Counted from the stretch's first letter, positions 1-6,314 are shown. The stretch is 6,314 bases of DNA from Bdellovibrionales bacterium (GCA_020434645.1 JAGRAK010000123.1:1-6314), one strand, 5' to 3'. Notes: a model not told the origin generated them from the sequence alone. Program-made: numbers and translations.

Positions 1-1227
1 CTCACTTACAATTTTTATCATAACTTCTGTGGCCACAAGGGGGCGAGCCGGACACTTCATACAACGGGAATCCAAATCACCAGTTAATAAACCTCTACGT
101 ATTTGCTTAGCCGGCTCATCGTTAAGAATTTCATCAAAACTAGTATTTTTTAAGCTCCCCACAGGCCCCTGCCAACAACAAACACTGACATCACCATTTG
201 ATTTAATAAATGAAAAACTCCATGGATCTAAACACATCCGTGTCAGGGGCTTTGTTAAATTCGTTATCGGACTCGCACTTGGTTCTGGCTGCGGCTGCGG
301 CTGCGGCTGTGGCTGCGGCTGCGGCTGTAATTCAAGTTCATATTCAACTTCTTCTTCTACTTCTTCTTCAATTGCTTCTTCAGATTCAGCAAGAAGGGGC
401 TTTTCTTCAGCCAGTACTCGATCGAGAGCCTCAAAAAATCCATCTTGAATGTGACAGCCCATCTTGTGACTGCGGAGGAGACCCTCTACTTCATGCATAA
501 TATCATAAGCTTTACGCACATCCTGTAATGACATCGTCGCAACATGATTCACTTGAAATGAATCTGTTGGTCGCTCGTATTTTTCTAAATTGCAAAAATC
601 AATACCATGAATTCCAAGACGAATCGCCTCGTGGGCTAAATCAGGCACACTGAAAATATTTTTGTCGGTCAGCACACAACTCCAACCTAAAGTTGGCCCA
701 CTCACACCCAGCTCAGAAGCTCTTTGCCGAATACGGGCTATATTGTGATAAATATTTTCAAACTTTCCGCCCCTTCTCATTTTGGCAAAAAGCTCAGGAT
801 CAATTGTATCAATGCTGATCGTAATATTATAAAATCGGGCTAGTGCGTCTATAGTCTTATCGTCAAATTTTAATGCGGCATTTGTAATCAGTTCAAGATT
901 GACACCTGAGGCGAGCAGCGGCTCGGTATACTTCCACCAGTTTTTAATAGTGGTTGTTTCTCCATGACCACTTAACTGTACTTTTTTGACACCACGATTG
1001 ATTAATGTCTGAATCACATTCTCGGCCGATTCATCGTCCATTTTATAGCCAACATAACCCTCATTACTCACGGCACAATAAACACAGCGCAAATTGCATT
1101 TTGATGTGAGCTCAATGAAGGCGTGGTCAATATTCTTTGCCGTTAACAAATTTTGAAAAGACTGAAATGAGCTGGCTTCATCAACTGATGCGATACTCTT
1201 ATTTGCTATTTCAGTATTTAATTCCAT
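1..1227 (-). CDS. Radical SAM protein with SPASM-like C-terminus and acidic/(QP)7 linker (3' end cut by window)
   Basis: I translated 409 uninterrupted codons from the ATG at 1227-1225 to the left edge; the stop lies outside. Residues about 36-250 form a radical SAM core. The [4Fe-4S]/SAM motif is CNLRCVYC (C44, C48, C51), followed by LSGHGE (86-90, the usual GGE position), LITNAALKF and SIDTIDPELF. A low-complexity insert follows: Glu-rich at 281-299, then seven Gln-Pro units (301-314). The C-terminal part carries a SPASM-type pattern, C332-x12-G345-x4-C350, with C351 adjacent and a later CMKC (C389, C392), suggesting an auxiliary Fe-S cluster. The start is supported by GGAG 9 nt upstream. 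It is the last visible gene of the cluster, 20 bp after the GT2 gene. Known of the family: radical chemistry on peptides, sugars or other small molecules. The substrate here cannot be read from sequence; modification of a glycan or of a protein or peptide acceptor is inference. Confidence 0.9.
   Translation of the reverse strand, partial: MELNTEIANKSIASVDEASSFQSFQNLLTAKNIDHAFIELTSKCNLRCVYCAVSNEGYVGYKMDDESAENVIQTLINRGVKKVQLSGHGETTTIKNWWKYTEPLLASGVNLELITNAALKFDDKTIDALARFYNITISIDTIDPELFAKMRRGGKFENIYHNIARIRQRASELGVSGPTLGWSCVLTDKNIFSVPDLAHEAIRLGIHGIDFCNLEKYERPTDSFQVNHVATMSLQDVRKAYDIMHEVEGLLRSHKMGCHIQDGFFEALDRVLAEEKPLLAESEEAIEEEVEEEVEYELELQPQPQPQPQPQPQPEPSASPITNLTKPLTRMCLDPWSFSFIKSNGDVSVCCWQGPVGSLKNTSFDEILNDEPAKQIRRGLLTGDLDSRCMKCPARPLVATEVMIKIVSE
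286..327 (-). repeat. Seven tandem hexanucleotides (CAGCCG/CAGCCA) encoding (Gln-Pro)7
   Basis: Read on the minus strand, this 42-bp tract is seven CAG-CCN units; units three and seven end in CCA, the rest in CCG. It encodes residues 301-314 of the radical SAM protein, followed by Glu-Pro, and comes directly after a Glu-rich stretch (331-387). Together these make a flexible or extended charged hinge between the radical SAM core and the C-terminal cysteine-rich part. The unit is six bases, so slippage would change linker length without changing frame. Confidence 0.93.
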
Positions 1228-1236
1228 AGATCTGTG

Positions 1237-1240
1237 CTCC
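1237..1240 (-). promoter_or_regulatory. Ribosome-binding site of the radical SAM gene
   Basis: The minus strand reads TTTTTGGAGCACAGATCT then ATG. GGAG lies 9 nt before the ATG at 1227, inside the 20-bp gap after the GT2 stop. It supports this start over any later in-frame Met. Confidence 0.7.
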
Positions 1241-1247
1241 AAAAATA

Positions 1248-2117
1248 TTATAGAAAATCGAGTGGATTACTTCCGCCAATCCAATCTTTGATCCATGAAC
1301 TTTGCTCCCAAAATTTTTCAAAATCTTTCTTCCAATACGCTTTGCAGGGAGCCATTTTATTTTCGGGCTGAGTATTGAAAATGCACTCTTTAAAATAATT
1401 AAAAGCCACTTGCGGAGTTTCTGAGGTCGCCATATGGGCGAACACCGTTACCGTATTCGCCGAGTGACTCCTATAATTGATTAATGGCTTTTTCACCAGC
1501 ACTGGCTCTGCGTAGAACAACGACCTGAGCAAAAAATCATAATCATGACAAAGCATAAAGTCCTTAAAGCCCCCTATCTTGTCATAGAGTGTTCTTGTGA
1601 ACATGAGATTGCCCGTCGTAACGGCAATGTTGCTATCTAAAATTCGAAAGCCTACGCTTGGCAATTTCTTGCTGAGTGAAGCCTGATACCACTCACGCAT
1701 AGGATGCTTCACAGACAATGGCTTGCCCTCGGTGTCAATATGATGAACATAACTCATAACTAAACCGGGCTGACGCTTTTTTAATTTCTTACTTAAAATA
1801 GACAGTCGACTCTTGTGGTAATAGTCATCTGAATTTAAAATAGTGAGATAATCACCTGTTGCAAGCTCAAGGCCTTCATTAATTGTATGATGAGCCCCTT
1901 TATTCGGCCGGCTTATAAATTGAACTTTACATTTTTTCGGAGGCCGCCTTAAGGCCGATTTGATGACTTGAACACTATTATCACTTGATCCGTCATCAAT
2001 AACAATAAGTTCTAAATTTTTATACGTTTGCTTAAAAACAGAGTCTATAGCCTGACCGATATACTGAGAATGATTATAAGACGGAATCACGACACTAATC
2101 AGAGGCTCAGAGCTCAT
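1248..2117 (-). CDS. Family 2 glycosyltransferase (GT-A fold)
   Basis: A complete protein of 289 residues, typical in size for a single-domain GT2. The N-terminus is canonical: SVVIPSYNHSQYIGQAIDSV, then LIVIDDGSSDNS with the nucleotide-binding Asp pair D41-D42. The metal/nucleotide-sugar motif is LNSDDYY (S96-D97-D98). The acceptor-side region reads HDYDFLLR (191-198), where the usual catalytic ED pair appears as His-Asp. YRSHSANT (215-222) matches the conserved Tyr-Arg-x-His-x-x-Asn-Thr segment. No transmembrane helix is evident, so it probably acts at the cytoplasmic face on a lipid-linked or protein-linked acceptor. It should transfer one sugar from a nucleotide-sugar donor; donor and acceptor cannot be told. 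The ATG overlaps the end of the upstream GT gene by 11 bp and has a good AAAGGAA site, so translational coupling is likely. Confidence 0.94.
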   Translation of the reverse strand: MSSEPLISVVIPSYNHSQYIGQAIDSVFKQTYKNLELIVIDDGSSDNSVQVIKSALRRPPKKCKVQFISRPNKGAHHTINEGLELATGDYLTILNSDDYYHKSRLSILSKKLKKRQPGLVMSYVHHIDTEGKPLSVKHPMREWYQASLSKKLPSVGFRILDSNIAVTTGNLMFTRTLYDKIGGFKDFMLCHDYDFLLRSLFYAEPVLVKKPLINYRSHSANTVTVFAHMATSETPQVAFNYFKECIFNTQPENKMAPCKAYWKKDFEKFWEQSSWIKDWIGGSNPLDFL

Positions 2118-4554
2118 ACATAATTCCTTTTCTCTGGCGCCGGGCTAGCTGCTGCAGTCTATTGCGATACATCTTGCCAACAACTATTGAATTATTTCTA
2201 TCTAGAACATCTTTTCTTCCAATTGCTCCAATTTTATTTGCTAGGCTCTGGTTTTTATACACTTGCTGCATATGCTCAGCTGCATGCGCGATATGAGGCT
2301 CAGCACACTCATATGATTTTTTATAAGGACCAAAACTTATACTCATTTCAGTTAAAGAGTAATCTACAACATAAGAGTTACTCTTATTCATAAAATCAGT
2401 ATTGCCAGAATACCCCGTTGCAATAACGGGCTTTCCGAGTGCCATGGCCTCAAGCAAAGTCAGACCAAAACCCTCTGCCCGGTGCAGTGACACATAACAA
2501 TCCGTCTTCAACATAAATTCTTTGATTTGAGCTGAAGTATAGACCTCGTCAATAAGCTGAACTCTTGAGTCTCCATCTATGGCTCGCATCAGTTGCATAC
2601 GATCTTTCGCAAATAAATGCCCAGAGTTTGTTTTAATTATCAACTGAACATTATCTTTTTTCGCTAGCGGAAAAGCCTGTTTAAAGGCGCGCACTAAACC
2701 TTCGGGATTTTTACGAGTCATTGAACTTGCGTAATCAAAACAAAAAGAGAAAGTGAAAGCATCATTGATTTTCTTCTTTGGCGCATGAGGCTCTTCAAAA
2801 TAAGATGAGTCCACTATATGAGGCATGCAGACCACCGGTATTGGCACACTTCTAGACATTGCCTTTTGAACAAATGTACTTGGCACCCATACCTCATCAA
2901 TAAAATCAAACACGCTGTCATATTTTTGAGGGAATTCAGAAAACTCCCAAGCCCAAAACCCAATATTATAACGACCCCTACAGTAATGACCACCGCGGCG
3001 GTGAAAAAACATATTCATATCTGAAGGATTGACGTGAATTAAATTAAATTGAAATGGGTTGTCGTCTGAGAACTCATTTTCGTTTATTTTAATCACATTG
3101 GCGCTATTGGGATCTATGACATTATTAAGGGTAAATGGCACGCCTGCCTCTTTCAGGCAGCGATAACTCCCCCTCGCCGAAACCCCCATACCCCGTTCAG
3201 ATTGTAAAAACCCACTTAGGTTCACACCAAAACAAGAAGGTTCAGAGTGCGATTTTAAACTCGGGTGCCTCATCTGTTCATTTTTTTCTAAATTAGATTT
3301 TGATTTGCCTGTGACTTCGGCCAGCTTAAGCAGCTTCTCCCAACGTTCACCCATTTGAAGCTCTCGAGCCCCATTGCGCGCCGCCCATTCGAGCAATGCA
3401 ATTTGCCCGTTTACATCCCAAGGATTCGGAAATGACTCAGTCAGGTCTGGGCGAATAGCCCTCATCTCTAAAACTATAGGTGGGACAAGATTACCATGTC
3501 CATCTATTAGCCAATTGAAAAAACTATTCTCATTTGCCGTCTGAAATGGGTTTTTAAAATGATCAAATTTGCTCCCCACTTTACCAAATAGAACCCTTAC
3601 GAAGTCTGGTATCAAAACCCCATTATCAAATTTTAAATAAGGGTACTTTGCTTTACTTAGATCATTTTCATTAGCAAATAATCGCATACGATAAAGCAGG
3701 GTCAGCTTTTTGATTATAGGATAGTAGCTTAACGGCAGCCTATCTTGATAAACAGACAACTCTGTCGGCCTATCCAGTCTATAGCCACTAAAATGAAAAA
3801 ATATTAAAGGCTGATCATTTGAGGTGAACACACCATTTTGCATATTTACATTTCGCTCAACCAAGTTCCAATAGGCGACATTTACGCCAGGATGCCGAAC
3901 CACATGAGTTTCAGGAAAAAACACAGGAAAAAAGTCAGCCCACTTTTGGTCAGCAAAATAGCCTTCATGCGGCTCTAGCTTGCACTTGATAACTAGTTTC
4001 TGCTGCATCCATTTCAACAAACAAATCGCTGTCTCTGAATTACTGAACCCTAAAAAACCAGTATTAAAAAGACCAGTGAGTAAAATGGTAGATTCTGTAG
4101 GTCGACAGCCATCGGTGTAATCAAAATTCGGATCTAAAACATGAGGAGTGACAAGAACGGGATGCTTCTCGAGTAATGAAAACATTGGCTCAAAGGTTGA
4201 TGTCGCTAAACAATCAGCATCTACATATAAGAGCTTCTCAATTTCTTTTTGCTCAATAAGATATTGCGAAAAATAGTATTTCAAATAACACACGAGCTCA
4301 AGTGGAGCATATCGAAAGGCCAAACCAAAAAGCTTTGTGTCTTGCTGAGCTAAATCATCAAAATTAATAAACTCAATACTCTTGTATTTTTTCTTAACTT
4401 TAATCGGTACTCGATCAATAACCAGTACGTAAACTTTCAGATCTTTCTGAAAGGTTTGCGCCGACTGAGCTAAAGTGAGCGCTTGAGGTAAATAATCTAC
4501 GCTCGCGATAGTGCAAATCGCCTGTTTAATAGTGTTTTTTTTATTCGATTTCAC
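2107..4554 (-). CDS. Two-domain glycosyltransferase: GT8-like N-terminus fused to GT4-like C-terminus
   Basis: The protein has 815 residues, about twice a single GT. Residues about 10-290 look like a GT8-type GT-A domain: CTIASVDYLPQALTLAQS at the start, LLYVDADCL with the DxD metal motif D112-A113-D114, an NTGFLGF segment (164-170) and HFSGY (254-258), resembling the late HxxG motif of GT8 enzymes. Residues about 300-430 are a linker with FFNWLID and RPDLTESFPNPWD, a pattern I recall from other multi-domain GTs. Residues about 440-800 are GT4-type GT-B: GVNLSGFLQSERGMGVSAR, EVWVPSTFV, RKN (614-616), and EGFGLTLLE giving the EX7E pair E694/E702, followed by ALGKPVIATGYSGN. Both active sites look intact, so two successive transfers to one glycan are plausible. 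The start is GTG; an in-frame TAA at 4575-4573 blocks any upstream extension, and there is no clear Shine-Dalgarno. An A8 run lies in codons 4-7. Confidence 0.93.
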   Translation of the reverse strand: MKSNKKNTIKQAICTIASVDYLPQALTLAQSAQTFQKDLKVYVLVIDRVPIKVKKKYKSIEFINFDDLAQQDTKLFGLAFRYAPLELVCYLKYYFSQYLIEQKEIEKLLYVDADCLATSTFEPMFSLLEKHPVLVTPHVLDPNFDYTDGCRPTESTILLTGLFNTGFLGFSNSETAICLLKWMQQKLVIKCKLEPHEGYFADQKWADFFPVFFPETHVVRHPGVNVAYWNLVERNVNMQNGVFTSNDQPLIFFHFSGYRLDRPTELSVYQDRLPLSYYPIIKKLTLLYRMRLFANENDLSKAKYPYLKFDNGVLIPDFVRVLFGKVGSKFDHFKNPFQTANENSFFNWLIDGHGNLVPPIVLEMRAIRPDLTESFPNPWDVNGQIALLEWAARNGARELQMGERWEKLLKLAEVTGKSKSNLEKNEQMRHPSLKSHSEPSCFGVNLSGFLQSERGMGVSARGSYRCLKEAGVPFTLNNVIDPNSANVIKINENEFSDDNPFQFNLIHVNPSDMNMFFHRRGGHYCRGRYNIGFWAWEFSEFPQKYDSVFDFIDEVWVPSTFVQKAMSRSVPIPVVCMPHIVDSSYFEEPHAPKKKINDAFTFSFCFDYASSMTRKNPEGLVRAFKQAFPLAKKDNVQLIIKTNSGHLFAKDRMQLMRAIDGDSRVQLIDEVYTSAQIKEFMLKTDCYVSLHRAEGFGLTLLEAMALGKPVIATGYSGNTDFMNKSNSYVVDYSLTEMSISFGPYKKSYECAEPHIAHAAEHMQQVYKNQSLANKIGAIGRKDVLDRNNSIVVGKMYRNRLQQLARRQRKGIMYEL
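2124..2130 (-). promoter_or_regulatory. Ribosome-binding site of the GT2 gene, inside the upstream coding sequence
   Basis: The minus strand reads GAGAAAAGGAATTATGT then ATG. The AGGA core lies 7 nt before the ATG at 2117. The site is within the last codons of the GT8-GT4 fusion gene, which ends at 2107, and it confirms the overlapping start. Confidence 0.75.
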
Positions 4555-4578
4555 GTCATGATCATTAAATATTTACAT

Positions 4579-4608
4579 ATCATAAGGCAACATAACTTAT
4601 TCTGTCGC
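4579..4608 (-). promoter_or_regulatory. Possible sigma-70-type promoter before the GT8-GT4 gene
   Basis: On the minus strand GCGACA (4608-4603, four of six consensus bases) is followed after 18 bp by TATGAT (4584-4579, five of six). Transcription would start near 4572, leaving a leader of under 20 nt before the GTG start. It sits in the only sizeable gap of the cluster. AT-rich DNA makes such matches common, so this is tentative. Confidence 0.3.
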
Positions 4609-4628
4609 AGCGCAGTCTTATTGCCTTA
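4583..4628. repeat. 8-bp perfect inverted repeat with 30-nt spacer in the intergenic gap
   Basis: TAAGGCAA (4583-4590) and TTGCCTTA (4621-4628) are exact reverse complements. They lie just after the dioxygenase stop codon and flank the putative -35 element; one arm overlaps the putative -10. In RNA they could form a large-loop hairpin after the dioxygenase gene; in DNA they could be two half-sites for a regulator. No U-run follows on the minus strand, so it is not a standard intrinsic terminator. Confidence 0.5.
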
Positions 4629-4631
4629 GAC

Positions 4632-5852
4632 CTATAGCGTAGACTTTATCTTTCCACCTTGCTCTATATAAACTGAAGACATAAAGCGCTGCTCTCCGTG
4701 TGAAAATGAAAGATGCGGGCTGTCGGCATAAAATACTTTCGCTGTTTGCGGCCCATAGTGCGCCACAAGGCTTTTTCGAGTCTTATCGGGGTGAATTCTA
4801 GGCGATCCCCCATGCGCAAGATCAGCGTGCCATATTAAAACATCACCCTTCTTAGCAAGAAATCTCTCTTTTTTATGGCCAAAACGCTCAGCATCGACTT
4901 GATATGACGCTAAACAGTTATCGGTTTCGCTTTCATATAAATAAGACCACTTTGATTTTCCACCAAATATGTAATCCCTCTCGCGATGACTCCCCACGTA
5001 ATATTCTAACTCACCAGTACCGGCCTCGACATCTTCCAGGGCAATCCAACTGGCCGCCAGATGAGTTTCGGGCGTAATTCTGACATAGCACGTATCTTTA
5101 TGTATGGGCTGCTCTGAACCCACAATAAAACTTAAACTTTGAAATGCCACCGCCGGCCCTTCAAATATAATATTTAAAAAATCAGAGATACCTCGGTGAA
5201 ATATCGCCTGCCTGGCCGCTTCAGAAAAAGCATAAACATCTAATAGTTTATTTGTTCCGCCCTTAAACTTAGAGAGTGCAGGAAGAAACTTTAAAACTCC
5301 CCCGTCTTGATAGGTTTCAATAATTGCTGAAGTCGAATTTGTTTCCCAAATATCATCAATGTCTTTATTAATTTGATCTATAATGTCATCTTCAATCAAA
5401 CCTCTAAATACTGTGTACCCCTTTACTGAAAACTCCATGCAATGCTGAAACAGATGTTCGGGTATTAAATCAGCATTATATCGTCTAATCGCTTCTTTTA
5501 AAAAATCGGCGCGATCCACCCACAAGCCGCCAAATGAGCTGGTAGTTTTTCGCTGAACCTCACCATTCTGCATGGCGACGGTAAGATCTGTACCCGAAAT
5601 CTTAAGTTCTAATAGCGGAGTGCTACGCATACCAACAACATCTCCAAACTCAGCAGAAAAGGCACAGCGCCCGTGGCCACCTATTTTTGCCTCAGTCAAA
5701 TCTTGTCGTTTTATATCGGCAATAATTTTCTTTTCAAGACGTCCATCAATCAATAAGTCCAAAGCAACTGGCTGCTCTGGGGACTCCGCAAGGTATATCC
5801 ATCCGTCAACCCTCTTATTATCAAATGCATCAATGTGAAATTGGTAAGCCAT
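4632..5852 (-). CDS. PhyH-family Fe(II)/2-oxoglutarate dioxygenase with N-terminal accessory domain
   Basis: I place the start at the ATG at 5852 (406 residues), not at the longer in-frame TTG at 5918, because GAGGT lies 5 nt before this ATG and the protein then begins MAYQFHIDAFD. Residues about 1-100 form a small domain (DGWIYLAES; DLLIDG; a later IIADIKRQDL; GGHGRCAF) of a type I recall on enzymes of polysaccharide loci. Residues about 112-385 are the PhyH double-stranded beta-helix. The iron ligands should be H251 and D253 (IHKDT) and H347 (LAHGGS), with R359 (TRKSLVAHY) binding 2-oxoglutarate; the His-to-Arg spacing is close to that of human phytanoyl-CoA hydroxylase. All catalytic residues are present, so it should be active. 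It probably hydroxylates or oxidises a sugar, lipid or other small molecule; the substrate is unknown. It overlaps the preceding gene by 23 bp. Confidence 0.9.
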   Translation of the reverse strand: MAYQFHIDAFDNKRVDGWIYLAESPEQPVALDLLIDGRLEKKIIADIKRQDLTEAKIGGHGRCAFSAEFGDVVGMRSTPLLELKISGTDLTVAMQNGEVQRKTTSSFGGLWVDRADFLKEAIRRYNADLIPEHLFQHCMEFSVKGYTVFRGLIEDDIIDQINKDIDDIWETNSTSAIIETYQDGGVLKFLPALSKFKGGTNKLLDVYAFSEAARQAIFHRGISDFLNIIFEGPAVAFQSLSFIVGSEQPIHKDTCYVRITPETHLAASWIALEDVEAGTGELEYYVGSHRERDYIFGGKSKWSYLYESETDNCLASYQVDAERFGHKKERFLAKKGDVLIWHADLAHGGSPRIHPDKTRKSLVAHYGPQTAKVFYADSPHLSFSHGEQRFMSSVYIEQGGKIKSTL

Positions 5853-6314
5853 TGTCGACCTCACTGTAGATTGAAAACGATCTAAGCACAAAAGTACCAG
5901 CATGCGCGGCCGGGTCAAGTCGTATTGGCCCGGTGACCTCTGGGTTAAGTTCTAATGTCAAGGCACTTGCCCCTGCTGAATACTCTTGCTCTGAACAGGT
6001 AGCGTCCGAGTAATCAAGATGTGACTTTGTTTGCATATAAATTGTGAAATGCGAGTCTGTCGAAGCCCACAACTCAACTTTAGCAAATAGCCTGTGACCT
6101 TCTGGTATTTTAAATTCAGGTAAAATCACACTCGGATCATCGCCAAAAACATCAAGAAACAACTCATCGTCTAAAATTTCGTATCGACTATGTTCATGGT
6201 CAAATGAATCATGCTGTATACTCAACGGATCAAGTCTGTACACCACCGCCTGCCCATCTGCAATTTCGGCATCACGGGATAATCGATTCATTTCTGCGAT
6301 CTCAGCACTTGAGG
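5830..6314 (-). CDS. C-terminal part of a larger protein with a beta-rich glycan-locus accessory domain (5' end beyond window)
   Basis: The frame is open to the right edge. An in-frame ATG at 6291 would give 153 residues, but the frame continues upstream as SSAEIAE without a stop and no convincing ribosome site precedes that ATG, so the true start is probably outside. The first residues (SSAEIAEMNRLSRDAEIADG) look like a helical or coiled-coil tail. The rest is predicted mostly beta, with LFLDVFGDDPSVILPEF (44-60 of the ATG numbering), FAKVELWAS, ALTLELNP and GPIRLDPAAHAGTFVLRSFSIY near the end. The IRLDP...G.F.LRS.SI pattern resembles a sandwich domain I recall at the ends of glycosyltransferases and methyltransferases of O-antigen loci. 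No catalytic motif is visible, and the enzymatic part, if any, lies upstream. Its last codons contain the dioxygenase ribosome-binding site, so the two are probably co-translated. Confidence 0.75.
   Translation of the reverse strand, partial: SSAEIAEMNRLSRDAEIADGQAVVYRLDPLSIQHDSFDHEHSRYEILDDELFLDVFGDDPSVILPEFKIPEGHRLFAKVELWASTDSHFTIYMQTKSHLDYSDATCSEQEYSAGASALTLELNPEVTGPIRLDPAAHAGTFVLRSFSIYSEVDNGLPISH
5858..5862 (-). promoter_or_regulatory. Ribosome-binding site deciding the dioxygenase start
   Basis: The minus strand reads CAGTGAGGTCGACA then ATG. GAGGT is 5 nt from the ATG at 5852. It lies inside the last codons of the upstream gene (Ser-Glu-Val-Asp) and favours the short start, with only a 23-bp gene overlap instead of 89 bp. 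Confidence 0.75.

Noticed and set aside
286..327. CRISPR-like or other non-coding repeat array
   Set aside because: The units are six bases, contiguous and in frame, and they encode Gln-Pro inside an open gene; there are no spacers.
29..448. Plus-strand open frame with a Gly-Cys repeat
   Set aside because: It is antisense to the radical SAM gene. The Gly-Cys run is only the complement of the Gln-Pro hexamer repeat, and there is no family motif or supporting ribosome site.
210..500. Plus-strand open frame with Ala-rich and Leu-rich runs resembling a membrane segment
   Set aside because: The Ala and Leu runs come from the opposite strand's QP and Glu-rich codons; the radical SAM reading is far better supported.
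2187..3024. Short plus-strand open frames (2187-2393 and 2818-3024)
   Set aside because: Both lie inside the well-supported GT8-GT4 gene on the other strand and show no recognisable protein features.
4583..4628. Intrinsic transcription terminator after the dioxygenase gene
   Set aside because: The arms are only 8 bp with a 30-nt loop and no U-run follows on the minus strand, so I list it only as an inverted repeat.
5572..5838. Plus-strand open frame of 88 codons
   Set aside because: It is antisense to the N-terminal domain of the dioxygenase, with low-complexity composition and no motif.
5853..5918. N-terminal extension of the dioxygenase from a TTG start at 5918 (or the ATG at 5903)
   Set aside because: It would raise the overlap with the preceding gene to as much as 89 bp, while the ATG at 5852 has a good GAGGT site. 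The extra 22 residues look like an out-of-frame read of the upstream gene.

Overview
The window looks like an interior piece of a surface-glycan (O-antigen, capsule or S-layer glycan type) biosynthesis locus from a Gram-negative-type bacterium of moderate GC (about 40-45% by eye). The phylum cannot be fixed from this sequence. Closely packed genes, Shine-Dalgarno sites and the standard code (TAA, TAG and TGA all used as stops) indicate bacterial chromosomal DNA. No tRNA, rRNA, CRISPR array or insertion sequence is visible.

All five genes are on the minus strand, so transcription runs from the right edge to the left edge. In transcription order: (1) the C-terminal part of a protein that enters from beyond the right edge (6314-5830), with a beta-rich domain of the kind appended to polysaccharide-assembly enzymes; (2) a PhyH-type Fe(II)/2-oxoglutarate dioxygenase with an N-terminal accessory domain (5852-4632); (3) a large two-headed glycosyltransferase, GT8-like N-terminal half plus GT4-like C-terminal half (4554-2107); (4) a GT2 glycosyltransferase (2117-1248); (5) a radical SAM protein with a SPASM-like C-terminal cysteine set that leaves the window at the left edge (1227-1).

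Genes 1/2 overlap by 23 bp and genes 3/4 by 11 bp; genes 4/5 are 20 bp apart. Each of those downstream genes has a recognisable ribosome-binding site. The only real gap is the 77 bp between genes 2 and 3 (4555-4631). It holds an 8-bp inverted repeat and a plausible sigma-70-type promoter, so genes 3-5 may form their own transcription unit or be boosted inside a longer operon. No gene-free stretch exceeds 300 bp.

The simplest working model (inference) is that two GT proteins carrying three catalytic domains build an oligosaccharide, while two redox enzymes, an Fe/2OG oxygenase and a radical SAM enzyme, modify a sugar, a lipid carrier or a protein acceptor. The pairing of these oxidative enzymes with a GT8-GT4 fusion, and the radical SAM protein's acidic plus (Gln-Pro)7 insert, are the least ordinary parts of the window.
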